Below the pieces are notes generated by a model. It was not told the DNA's origin. It saw only the letters and a list, made by a program, of their open reading frames with translations, and did no database searches. A DNA stretch of 64,000 bases, from contig NC_067207.1 of NCBI RefSeq assembly GCF_026262505.1, positions 31,774,082 to 31,838,081 on the forward strand, given 5' to 3'. Shown one piece after another: positions 10,595 through 19,977 of this stretch (position 1 is the first letter of the stretch; every line of letters begins with the position of its first letter). The position numbers were made by a program, and so were the translations under genes. This stretch comes from Trichomonas vaginalis G3. Lineage: Eukaryota; Parabasalia; Trichomonadida; Trichomonadidae.

Positions 10595-11449
10595 TTATTT
10601 CGTTTCAAAAATAACAAAAATCATTGAAAGCATAAAATTAATATCAAATATTGATTTACAGTTTATTATTGAGCAAGAAGCGATATATTCTATTAAAATA
10701 TATCCATTCCCTATATGGCCAATATTGGAATTTCCATTTGGCTCTGTCAGTTTATAAATTATTTTTTCGAGTGAATTACTTGCATAACTGCTTCCTCCTC
10801 CACCACCACTAACATCTGCACCTCCACCACCTCCAAAATATCCAGATCCTCCTCCACCTGATGAAGCTTGTGCTGTGGAACATGAATTTCCGCCTTTCAA
10901 TTTAACTCCGCTGATCCCATTGCAAGGAGAATACTCATTATTATTATCTTTATATCCTGGATATTTTCCTCCAATTCCCGAAGAATTTATAGTTGCACCA
11001 TTACCAAAATATGCACCAGTTCCATTTCCTGCGATAAAACCGCCGTAGCCGCCAAGATATTCATAATTTATATTTTCCCAAATGGAAAATCCAGATCCTC
11101 CTCCAGAGCCTGAAACAATAATAATATCATTAATATTGTTATATGTGATAAATGTTGCACCTCCTCCTGTGCATGATTGAAGATTATTTTCACCAATTGA
11201 ATTTTGTCCTGCTTGATAAAAAACGGTTGTTATCTGATTTGTGCTACATTGGCCTTTGCTGCCAACATAAATATTCAGTTTTGTTGATGTTTTTAATTTT
11301 AGAATTCCTTCTGTATATGCACCTCGACAACGTGTTGAATCCCAGATGAAACCACCTTGAGCACCCCAAACACGAAGTTTGTAACGTCCTGCTACTAATG
11401 TTGTACTCTGTACGCTTCCTGTATAATCAAATGCCCAACTAAAACTCAA
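10595..11449 (-). CDS. glycine-rich surface protein, type B, no ATG seen
   Basis: About 284 residues. It opens with FDYTGSVQS and YKLRVWGAQGG, followed by CTGGGATFI, SGSGGGSG, YLGGYGG, GGGGSGYFGGGGGADVSGGGGGSSYAS and a C-terminal hydrophobic tail, consistent with a membrane-attached glycine-rich domain protein. The codon at the expected start is TTG, and an in-frame TAA lies four codons upstream with no ATG between. The gene therefore needs an upstream exon or a non-ATG start, or it is dead. It is divergent from 11708-12730 across about 260 bp, an arrangement repeated by the next pair. Confidence 0.6.
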   Translation of the reverse strand: MSFSWAFDYTGSVQSTTLVAGRYKLRVWGAQGGFIWDSTRCRGAYTEGILKLKTSTKLNIYVGSKGQCSTNQITTVFYQAGQNSIGENNLQSCTGGGATFITYNNINDIIIVSGSGGGSGFSIWENINYEYLGGYGGFIAGNGTGAYFGNGATINSSGIGGKYPGYKDNNNEYSPCNGISGVKLKGGNSCSTAQASSGGGGSGYFGGGGGADVSGGGGGSSYASNSLEKIIYKLTEPNGNSNIGHIGNGYILIEYIASCSIINCKSIFDINFMLSMIFVIFETK

Positions 11450-11707
11450 TAATGAGAATTAAATAATATGATATAAAAGTTTAAATGTTTGATGTATCCT
11501 ATTGGTTTTGACAATCTTCTGTCATCATATTTGTTATACAAAGGCAATGAAAAGAATCAAATTTGGATATATTGATTTGAATTTATGAATAAGAGTAATT
11601 TCTAATAAAATAAGATTATAAAATTCATTTTTATGTGCTAATGAAATAAATGAGTGAAATTATATAGTTTCATATTTTATTTCATAAGTTTATTGTGAAA
11701 ATAATAT

Positions 11708-12730
11708 ATGTTAAGTTTAAATCTCTCGAAACCTAATATTGGAAATCTTAATATCTCTATTTCGAAAAATCAATATACATTTGAATATCCATGTCAAACT
11801 AGTGATATTTGTACACCATATACAATAGTTCTTGATCGAGGAATATATAAATTTGAAACGTGGGGTTCATCCGGATCAGGAAATGGAATTGCTGGTCTTG
11901 GTGGTTATACATCAGGAATAATACATTTGAGTAATGTACAAACATTTTATCTATTTGTTGGTTCTCGTACAAATTTCAACTATAAAACGAATAAAGGAGA
12001 GTATTATTCATATGGAGGTGCTTCATCGGATGTCAGATTATATGTCAACGAAAACATTGATTGGTTTAATGATTTATCACTGAGATCGCGAATCATGGTT
12101 TCAGGTGGCGGTGGCAGTGCTGAGTGGCCCGGATCTATTGGTGGTAATTCAGGCGGATTGACAGGTAGTGATGGTTTTTCTGACTGCCGATACAATGGTG
12201 TTATTTGTCCAGAAATATGGGCTAAAGGTGCAAATCAAACTAATGGTGGAACAGCATCAAGACCAAATAAATTTAATGAAGGAAATCAACAAAGAGATAA
12301 ATCAAGTTTTGATGGAATATTTGGTAGAATTCCAATATATAATGATAAAATTAATATTGGAGGGATGGGAGGAAATGGATATTATAGTGGTGCAACATTG
12401 GAATATGCAGGTGGTGGTTCTGGAGGAAGTTCTTTCATCTCGGGCCACAAAGGATGCATAGCATTGAATAGTTCATTAAATGAATTTCCAAATCCATATA
12501 ATTCAAGTATTCATTACTCTGGATTATATTTCACACAAACACAAATGATCTCAGGCAATGAGACAATGCCATTATATTCATCGAGTAACTCCAAAGGCAT
12601 CCGTAATAAAAATGAAGGCTGTATTCGAATTACAATTCTCACGAAAGATTGCAGTTGTATTTGTAATTCATATCTTCATATGAATTCTTTTATTTATAAT
12701 TTCATTTTTATTTGTATTGATTCTGAGTAA
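11708..12730 (+). CDS. glycine-rich surface protein, type A
   Basis: 340 residues beginning at a real ATG. After an N-terminal beta region (QYTFEYPCQ, CTPYTIVLDRG, YKFETWGSSG) come glycine-rich strands (GLGGYTSG, RIMVSGGGGSAEWPGSIGGNSGG), GGMGGNGYYSGATLEYAGGG and GGSSFISGHKGC. A short cysteine-rich, hydrophobic tail follows and may anchor it in the membrane. No classical signal peptide is evident at the start. It is convergent with the next minus-strand gene, with only six bases between stop codons. From about 12359 to the end it is nearly identical to 14354-14725, while the 5' half has diverged, a sign of gene conversion. Confidence 0.7.
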   Translation: MLSLNLSKPNIGNLNISISKNQYTFEYPCQTSDICTPYTIVLDRGIYKFETWGSSGSGNGIAGLGGYTSGIIHLSNVQTFYLFVGSRTNFNYKTNKGEYYSYGGASSDVRLYVNENIDWFNDLSLRSRIMVSGGGGSAEWPGSIGGNSGGLTGSDGFSDCRYNGVICPEIWAKGANQTNGGTASRPNKFNEGNQQRDKSSFDGIFGRIPIYNDKINIGGMGGNGYYSGATLEYAGGGSGGSSFISGHKGCIALNSSLNEFPNPYNSSIHYSGLYFTQTQMISGNETMPLYSSSNSKGIRNKNEGCIRITILTKDCSCICNSYLHMNSFIYNFIFICIDSE

Positions 12731-12736
12731 AAACCT

Positions 12737-13600
12737 TTATTTATTATCTAATATAACAAAAAGGCTGTAAAGTATAAAATTAATGTTGAAATCATGTTTA
12801 TTCATTCTGAATGAGCAATTTGTAAGATATTCAATAATAATAAATCCATTCCCTATATGACCAATGTTTGTGGTTCCACTTGGCTCTGTCAGATTTTCAT
12901 TCCCATTCACATAGATGATATTTTCAAGTAAATCACTTGCATAACTGCTTCCTCCACCACCACCACTAACATCTGCACCTCCACCACCTCCAAAATATCC
13001 AGACCCACCTCCACCAGTCGATGCTAAAGCAGTGGAACAGGCATTCCCGCCTGTCAATTTTTCCCCATTTGTTGCATTGCAAGGAGAATACTCGGATTCA
13101 TATTCAGAATATTTTCCACCAATTCCTGCAGAAAAAATAGTAGCACCTGTACCAAAATGGGTCCCAGTTCCGTTACCTGCAATCAATCCGCCATATCCTC
13201 CAAGATATTCATGATCTCCAAATTGATCAGTATATAAACCTGAACCTCCTCCAGATCCTGAAATAATGATTATGTTGTGTGGATCATTTTCAAATGCTAT
13301 GAAGGTAGACCCACCACCTGTGCATGATTTAAAATTAAGTTTTCCAATCGAATTAGATCCTCCACCAAAAAATATATTATTGATAACTGATGTACTGCAT
13401 TGACCTTGTTGGCCAACATAGATATTCAATTTTGTTGTTGTCTTTAATTTTAATGTTCCCTCTGTATATGAACCTCGACAATATGATGAATTATGAATAA
13501 ATCCTCCTTGGGCACCCCATATTCGAAGTTTGTAGCGGCCTGATTCTAGTGTTATACTTTGTACACTTCCTGTGTATTCAAATACCCGGCTGGATCTCAA
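12737..13600 (-). CDS. glycine-rich surface protein, type B, no ATG seen
   Basis: 287 residues, a paralogue of 10595-11449 with the same order of blocks (FEYTGSVQS, YKLRIWGAQGG, CTGGGSTFIA, SGSGGGSG, GGGGGADVSGGGGGSSYAS, GHIGNGFIIIEY) and a hydrophobic C-terminal tail. As in that paralogue the first codon of the conserved region is TTG. The frame is open back to an in-frame TAA about eight codons upstream, with no ATG. It is divergent from 13703-14725 across about 100 bp. Either the start is unusual, a small exon is missed, or the gene is inactive. Confidence 0.6.
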   Translation of the reverse strand: MRSSRVFEYTGSVQSITLESGRYKLRIWGAQGGFIHNSSYCRGSYTEGTLKLKTTTKLNIYVGQQGQCSTSVINNIFFGGGSNSIGKLNFKSCTGGGSTFIAFENDPHNIIIISGSGGGSGLYTDQFGDHEYLGGYGGLIAGNGTGTHFGTGATIFSAGIGGKYSEYESEYSPCNATNGEKLTGGNACSTALASTGGGGSGYFGGGGGADVSGGGGGSSYASDLLENIIYVNGNENLTEPSGTTNIGHIGNGFIIIEYLTNCSFRMNKHDFNINFILYSLFVILDNK

Positions 13601-13702
13601 TAAATGATAGTGAATAACAACTTTTTATAATGTATGAAGATTTTAGAAAGCGAATTGCTACAAAAACAATATAATTACTTGCAATACAATTAAACAATAT
13701 AG

Positions 13703-14725
13703 TTGTTAGGAGTAAATTTATCAAAACCTAATACCGGATATCCAAAAATATCAATTTTTAAAAACCAATACACATTTGAGTATCCATGTCAAAACAATGA
13801 TATATGTTCCCCATATACTGTTGTTCTTGATCAAGGATTGTATAAATTTGAATCATGGGGTTCCTCAGGATTAGGGACAAGTTTGCGAGGTCTTGGTGGG
13901 TATACATCAGGAAACATATATTTGAATAGTATAATGACATTCTACTTATTTGTAGGTGGACATACAAATTTTAATTATAAGACCAATGCAGGTATCCATT
14001 ATGCTAAAGGTGATGCATCTTCAGATATAAGATTATCTGTGAACAATAACTTTGACTGGTATGATCCCTTATCATTAAGGTCAAGGATTATGGTGGCTGC
14101 TGGTGGAGGAAGTTCTGAATCGCAAGCATCAATTGGTGGGAATGCTGGTGGTCTGATAGATGGAATTGGAAAATCTGATTGTAGAAACAATGGAAAGATT
14201 TGTCCAGAAATATGGACTAAAGGAGCAAATCAAACACAAGGAGGAACCGCATCTACTCCTAATTTATATTATGAAGGAAGTATACAAAGACAATATTCAT
14301 TTTATGAAGGAATGTTTGGTAGAATTAAAGCTTATAAAGATGATACAAATATAGGAGGGATGGGAGGAAATGGATATTATAGTGGTGCAACATTGGAATA
14401 TGCAGGTGGTGGTTCTGGAGGAAGTTCTTTCATCTCGGGCCACAAAGGATGCATAGCATTGAATAGTTCATTAAATGAATTTCCAAATCCATATAATTCA
14501 AGTATTCATTACTCTGGATTATATTTCACACAAACACAAATGATCTCAGGCAATGAGACAATGCCATTATATTCATCGAGTAACTCCAAAGGCATCCGTA
14601 ATAAAAATGAAGGCTGTATTCGAATTACAATTCTTACTAACGATTGCAGTTGTATTTGTAATTCATATCTTCATATGAATTCTTTTATTTATAATTTCAT
14701 TTTTATTTGTTTTGATTCGCAGTAA
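13703..14725 (+). pseudogene. glycine-rich protein, type A, start codon TTG
   Basis: 340 residues collinear with 11708-12730 over the whole length (WGSSG, GLGGYTSG, RIMVAAGGG, GGMGGNGYYSG, GGSSFISGHKGC, cysteine-rich hydrophobic tail). The paralogues at 11708 and 14914 start with ATG at this position, but here the codon is TTG and no nearby in-frame ATG replaces it. The rest of the frame is uninterrupted, so inactivation, if real, is recent. A sequencing error or non-ATG initiation is also possible. The 3' third is almost identical to 12359-12730. Confidence 0.62.
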
Positions 14726-14913
14726 AACATAAATTATTATTAATTATCAATATATTCAGTTGATATAAATTTGAATTGATGTCAGAAAGAGAGTTGAACT
14801 CTTGTCACATTTTTAACATTAATATCTTTTGAATTTTTTCTATGAGGTATTGGAAATCATTAATTGAGGTGAATTGCCTCATGCCTGATATGATAAAAAA
14901 TCTGACTTAATTT

Positions 14914-15924
14914 ATGATAAGTCTAAATTTATCAAAGCCTAATTTAGGATATCTTAACATCTCAATTTCGAAAAACCAATATCTATTTCAATATCCATGT
15001 CAAAATAATGATGCGTGCACTCCATATACTATTGTTCTTGACAGAGGATTGTATAAATTTGAATCATGGGGCTCATCTGGATTAAGTTCAGGTAGGGGAG
15101 TTCCAGGTCTTGGAGGATATACATATGGAGTTATATTTTTGAATGATATACAGAAATTTTATTTGTATGTAGGCGCCAATACAGATTTTAATTATAAAAC
15201 AAATGAAGGAATTCATTATGTTAGAGGTGGAGCTTCATCTGACATAAGGTTGTATTCAAATTCTAATTTTGATTGGAATGATGCAAAATCTTTAAGATCT
15301 CGATTTATGGTTGCTGCTGGTGGAGGGAGTGCTGAGTGGCCAGGATCAATTGGTGGGAATGCCGGTGGTCTGATTGGTGGTACTAGTAAATCTGATTGCA
15401 GATACAACGGAATAATCTGCCCAGAAATTTGGACAAAAGGTGCCAATCAAACCAATGGTGGTACAGCTTCTCGTCCTAATACATTTCAAGATGATAGTGG
15501 TACATGTAATTACAATAGTTATGATGGAATATTTGGTCAAATAGACAAAGTCAAAGATGGAGTAAATTTAGGCGGTATGGGAGGAAACGGATATTATAGT
15601 GGAGCTACATTAGAATATGCTGGCGGTGGTTCAGGAGGTCACAAAAATTGTATTGCTCTAGAAGGTCAATATAGTAATAACCCAAGTTTATCTAGATCAA
15701 ATATTCATTACTCTGGATTATATTTCACACAAACACAAATGATCTCAGGCAATGAGACAATGCCATTATATTCATCGAGTAACTCCAAAGGCATCCGTAA
15801 TAAAAATGAAGGCTGTATTCGAATTACAATTCTCACGAAAGATTGCAGTTGTATTTGTAATTCATATTTTCGAATGAATTATTTCATTCCGAATATTATT
15901 TTACTATGCTTTAATTCCGAATAA
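14914..15924 (+). CDS. glycine-rich surface protein, type A
   Basis: 336 residues from a true ATG, the third member of the type A set. It has the same N-terminal region (YLFQYPCQ, CTPYTIVLDRG, YKFESWGSSG) and glycine-rich core. It lacks the SSFIS segment before the GHKNC motif and has a different sequence there. From about 15702 to 15865 the DNA is again nearly identical to the other two type A genes. The C-terminus is cysteine-containing and hydrophobic. About 160 bp upstream, the region 14726-14913 holds nothing recognisable. Confidence 0.7.
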   Translation: MISLNLSKPNLGYLNISISKNQYLFQYPCQNNDACTPYTIVLDRGLYKFESWGSSGLSSGRGVPGLGGYTYGVIFLNDIQKFYLYVGANTDFNYKTNEGIHYVRGGASSDIRLYSNSNFDWNDAKSLRSRFMVAAGGGSAEWPGSIGGNAGGLIGGTSKSDCRYNGIICPEIWTKGANQTNGGTASRPNTFQDDSGTCNYNSYDGIFGQIDKVKDGVNLGGMGGNGYYSGATLEYAGGGSGGHKNCIALEGQYSNNPSLSRSNIHYSGLYFTQTQMISGNETMPLYSSSNSKGIRNKNEGCIRITILTKDCSCICNSYFRMNYFIPNIILLCFNSE

Positions 15925-16356
15925 ATATTTACATCACAAATATCAATATATTATTTTATTGAAATAATTGAGGCTTTTATATTCGAATGTTATATTATTA
16001 TAATAAACTCTATATCAGATTATGTTCACTTTTTATATCTAAGATCGAACCTATATATATCTGTTGAATAGACATGCGATTTCATCCAAATGAGTTAACC
16101 TAATGCTCGAAAGCTCTCTATTAGAAACTATTTGATATTTCTCGGACAACTCCTGCTTTTCCGGATGGATATATTATATGATTCTATACATATATAACTC
16201 TCCAAATACTGGTTCTTTCTTCCTAGATCTAGTGAAATGTTTACTGCAATTCCTAATAATTAAAATCAGCAAAAGAGCTCAAAAAATAAATTAATATAAT
16301 AAATAATATTGTAAAAAATCACAAATATTGAAAAAAGGAGGATTTTATTAAAATAT
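15925..16356. other. intergenic, nothing recognised
   Basis: AT-rich sequence between convergent genes. No conserved block, repeat or convincing frame is visible. Confidence 0.5.
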
Positions 16357-17019
16357 TTAAGCGGCATTGTTCTTTGAAATGTGACCAATGATACTAACAT
16401 CGTCGTCATCGTCATGGTAGGAAACAAAATCTTCTTCGACTTGTGAATAATCATCATTCAAAACTTCACCGAAAAATTCCAATTTATTGAGTGCAATACA
16501 AGGAGGATTTCCAGGGCATGCCTCGTTCTGTATTATTCTGAGATATCTTCCTGTGTAGTACTTATCCAAGTTGTATTCTTTCTCGTTGCAATATCTCATG
16601 TCGTAATCTCTTTCAACTTTGTGAATATCAGTCCAAGTTTTGTTGTCATCGGAGATCTGCAAGGACCAAGAGAACAGACAACAGTCAGGGCATCCAAAAT
16701 CTTCGCCTTCGCAGCAACAACCATTGTAACAGCACCCACAACGAATGAAATATCCGTTGATTTTAAATTTTTTGTGCTGTAGGTTATAAGTAATATAAGG
16801 ATGCTCATCATAGCTGCGATAACAATTAGAACACCAGTCATATCTCTTATCCCATGGATAAATCGAGTATTCTGGTTTAGTTAATTGCAAACTTCCATTT
16901 ATGTTTTGTTTTGAAGAGCCACTGACGTAAATATTGATAATATGACTGTCATAGACTTTGCTTATAATTCCTGGTTTATATCTGCTCCTGCTGTTAATAA
17001 AAAAGAGACTTGTAAGCAT
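16357..17019 (-). CDS. F5/8 type C (discoidin)-like domain protein
   Basis: 220 residues when read from the first ATG (17017-17019, reverse strand). The middle is cysteine-rich (CGCCYNGCCCEGEDFGCPDCC). The following strands match the discoidin/F5-8C beta sandwich: WSLQISDDNKTWTDI, then YTGRYLRIIQNE and IALNKLEFFGEV. The tail is acidic (a run of aspartates) and ends ISKNNAA. Such domains bind carbohydrate or lipid head groups and are common in trichomonad genomes. There is no signal peptide or membrane helix, so an intracellular role is possible. The frame continues nine codons upstream only to a TTG. Confidence 0.65.
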   Translation of the reverse strand: MLTSLFFINSRSRYKPGIISKVYDSHIINIYVSGSSKQNINGSLQLTKPEYSIYPWDKRYDWCSNCYRSYDEHPYITYNLQHKKFKINGYFIRCGCCYNGCCCEGEDFGCPDCCLFSWSLQISDDNKTWTDIHKVERDYDMRYCNEKEYNLDKYYTGRYLRIIQNEACPGNPPCIALNKLEFFGEVLNDDYSQVEEDFVSYHDDDDDVSIIGHISKNNAA

Positions 17020-17193
17020 TTTTGTCACGTTTTTCGGAAATTTCAAAATTCAATAATCAAAATGATTGAATTTTTTGCTTGATTCCCAATCTCCACTCGC
17101 ATGGTTAAATCATTTTTAGAATGCAAAATAATCATATTTTGTGCACAAATGGGGAAAATTTAGACTTTTTTTCCTTCAGAAGTAAGATTTTAA

Positions 17194-17313
17194 GGGTGCA
17201 CTTACGCCCCTATGACATGTCCTTCAATTCAGATGTTTAAGGTTAATTTTCAATGGCGCCTCACGCCAGTTGTCAAAAATTTGAATTAAAGTCAGATGGG
17301 CGTAAGTGCAGCC
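17194..17313. mobile_element. 120-bp TTAA-flanked MITE (type B)
   Basis: The ends GGGTGCACTTACGCCC and, on the other strand, GGCTGCACTTACGCCC are inverted repeats abutting TTAA at 17190-17193 and 17314-17317. It is non-coding. A diverged partial copy lies at about 58013-58110. It sits about 170 bp upstream of the discoidin gene start. Confidence 0.75.
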
Positions 17314-17382
17314 TTAAAATACACTTTTTTCCGATTTTTTTATCCCTCTGCAAAAAAATCGATATATAACTGCAAAGCATTT

Positions 17383-17605
17383 TATATAAGGTCGCCAAAA
17401 AAAAGTGCGGAAATTAAAAACCGCAGTTTGAGTACTTTCTGAGAGTCTGTTTGTCAGAAAGTATACATTTGTAAACTTTCTGACACTAAATTTTTTGGTC
17501 CTTTCAAAGTTTTTGACAATGTCAAAAAGTATACATCGGGGCTCTCAATTTTCGTCTCAAACGGCGGTTGTTTAAAAACGCTCATTTTTTCATCGACCTT
17601 ATATA
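17383..17605. mobile_element. possible 223-bp MITE with TATATAAGGTCG ends
   Basis: TATATAAGGTCG at 17383-17394 is mirrored by CGACCTTATATA at 17594-17605. Similar A-rich sequence follows inside each end. The inside has further short inverted segments (CTTTCTGA with TCAGAAAG). Target duplications cannot be told apart from the surrounding TA runs, so the call is tentative. Confidence 0.4.
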
Positions 17606-17782
17606 TATATATATATGGAATCCTTAAAATTCTAATACAATAATTTTGGCAAACATATGTAACTTTATTTATATGTAACCAAAAAATAATACAAATGCAT
17701 CCAACTCAATTGATGTGCATTTTAATGAACTGTGATTAATGGAAAAGTCTTAAAATTGCTATATATATATAGTATAACTTGT

Positions 17783-18646
17783 TTAATCACTGAACAAAAG
17801 TATTATAGCTTCTAATATAAGATTAATTTTCGTTTCAATAAGGTTTTCAAAACAGTTTGAATATGTTTCTAATATACATTGTCTAATGTTAATTTCAATT
17901 TTATTATAAGTAATAAATGGAATTAGATCGGTCATTGCTAACTTTTCATTAGAAGAGCATCGAATAAATTCAAAACTACCTCCTCCTCCAAAATCTTTTT
18001 TTGAACAATTTATGAAGGTACAATCTTCAAATGTTGCTATTTGATTCGGACTTACCCAAAATATATAACCTTGCGCTGTAGCATCAATAAAATTACAAAA
18101 AATAGCCGGATACGAACAAATTGTAAATTCTAGGAAAAAATTATCGAAACACTTATTAACCTGGCAGTATTTTATAAATGTGTCTGAATATCCATTCCAA
18201 ATTGCTATCATCCCGGCTCCGCCAAATCCGTTATTATAACTGCCATTCAGCATATTACAGAAAAAGGTTTCGTTGTTGAGAAATATGCAACTATCGCCTT
18301 TCTTATCTTTATCTGGACTACATGATGTGTATGATGAATAAGAAATGTTGGTTTGTGAATGATAACAGAAAACGGCGTTTCCGTGGTTGTCGTTTCTCTT
18401 GATAGGAATAAAACATTCGAGAAAGATATTGTTATTGAATGAAACAGGATTATCCGTGATATATATTGAACCTCCTTCGAGAGATGATGAACACTTGTAA
18501 AATAAATCTGAATACAATTTAAGAACATTTTTGATATTATTGATATATATTGCACCACCATTTGATGTTGATGATATTGATACAAATTTACTACAAAAAA
18601 TTTCAGCATTATTAAAAGTTAGGAAAGCTGAATTATTAACCTTATT
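17783..18646 (-). pseudogene. Pmp-like beta-helix protein fragment
   Basis: The frame is open on the minus strand from 18646 to 17783 with no ATG near its 5' end. It carries repeated beta-helix rungs including NGGAIYI, SLEGGSIYI and CTFINCSK, which match the GGA[ILV] and FxxN motifs of Pmp-type repeat proteins. The C-terminus is hydrophobic. It belongs to a different subfamily from the MNF-type genes elsewhere in the window. Lack of a start and closeness to other truncated copies suggest a decayed or partial gene. Confidence 0.55.
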
Positions 18647-18716
18647 TCATATTAATTTATTGAATTGTTTTTTATTGTATTTAATTACTACACAAATATT
18701 TTATATCATATTAGTA

Positions 18717-18962
18717 TTATTCTAATAGTATGAATAGTGGTTTTCCGTAGATTTGTTTACATAAATGGAAAGAAAACGAAAAGATACTGATAATACAGTT
18801 CCATAAAATGATGAAATTCAAATCAAGTCCAGAAAATGGCACTGTATTTTCTCCATCAATAATTTTTGTTTCGCATTCTGAATTATTGGAAATTACATCA
18901 CAACCCTGATTTCCAGAAATGAACGAAAAACCACCAGTTGATGTACCATCAAATGGAGTCAA
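18717..18962 (-). pseudogene. C-terminal fragment of a glycine-rich protein
   Basis: About 82 codons, without an ATG at the 5' end. They contain GGFSFISGNQGC, equivalent to the GGSSFISGHKGC block of the type A genes, and GENTVPFSG, equivalent to GNETMPLYS. A hydrophobic tail follows. Everything upstream of this block in the family is absent, so this is a remnant. Confidence 0.6.
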
Positions 18963-19083
18963 ACATCAATTAAATAAACTAGCCACTTGCTGATACATGA
19001 TTCAATATATCAAGAAATTAAAATACTCTTAAAATATGCAATTCGGAATTTTGAAATAACCTTATTCAATTTAACGAAGAATT

Positions 19084-19722
19084 TTATGAGAAAAAACCAA
19101 TAAAAAGAATATTTAGATGAAAGGCAAGAAAATAAATGTTGTACCAAAGATTGGAACAAATCATATAATGTTCAATTGATATAAAACCGTTCCCTACATG
19201 TCCTATGCTTTTAGTCCCATCGGGCTCAAAAATTTCTTCATTTCCATTTTTAAACAAAACTTTTTCTAAAATATTGCTGGCAAAACTGCTACCTCCACCG
19301 CCGCCAGCAACATCTGCACCGCCTCCACCACCGTAGTAGCCTCCTCCACCACCTCCTGGTGATGCATCGGCTGTTATACAGGAATTTCCCCCTGCTAATT
19401 TGGAACCGGATTCTGCAGTGCAACTCCCTCTATTATCATCAGGATTAAATGAATAGACACCACCTGCACCTGCAGTAGAATAAGTTGCTCCCTTCCCTGA
19501 GTAAAATATTGATCCATTACCGTTTCCAGCAATTTTTCCACCATAACCTCCGATATATTCTTCAAGAAGGTAACTTCCAGAACCACCTCCAGATCCTGAT
19601 GCAATTAATATATTATTTGGCTGATTGTTATATGCTATAAACGTTGATCCTCCTCCTGAACATGATTTTTCCTTAAATGTGATAATTTCACTTTGATTTT
19701 TTAATGTGGAATAAATTAGCAT
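19084..19722 (-). pseudogene. 5'-truncated type B glycine-rich protein
   Basis: 212 codons covering the C-terminal three quarters of the type B architecture: CSGGGSTFIA, SGSGGGSG, YIGGYGG, GGGGGGYYGGGGGADVAGGGGG and GHVGNGFISIEH, with a hydrophobic tail. The N-terminal WGAQGG region is missing. An ATG occurs at the truncated end but gives no signal or family N-terminus. It is probably a pseudogene, although an expressed shortened protein cannot be excluded. Confidence 0.6.
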
Positions 19723-19802
19723 TTAAATAGAATGTAGAAAATATAGTGAGCTAATATATATTAGATTGAAAATCTAAACAAAAATACTCTCATAAGATGA
19801 TG

Positions 19803-19870
19803 TTAAGGGTGCCATAAAGACGATAGATCACCCTCAGAATTGCGCTTTTATCTCCTCACATATTTGTCTT
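19803..19870. mobile_element. one-ended remnant of TTAA/GGGTGC element
   Basis: TTAAGGGTGCCATAAAGACGATAGATCACCCTCAGAA-type sequence begins at TTAA 19803-19806. It matches the left end of the 141-bp element at 56395 (shared GACGATAGA and CACCCTCAGAA). No right end is found before the next gene. Confidence 0.5.
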
Positions 19871-19977
19871 TATTGGATGGTCGTTGCTATCTTCAAAATT
19901 TTTACTTGGGACAGAGCAAAAAAATATATTCAAGATTTCTTACAAAATAAATAATTTATATATATTTATAAATAAAG

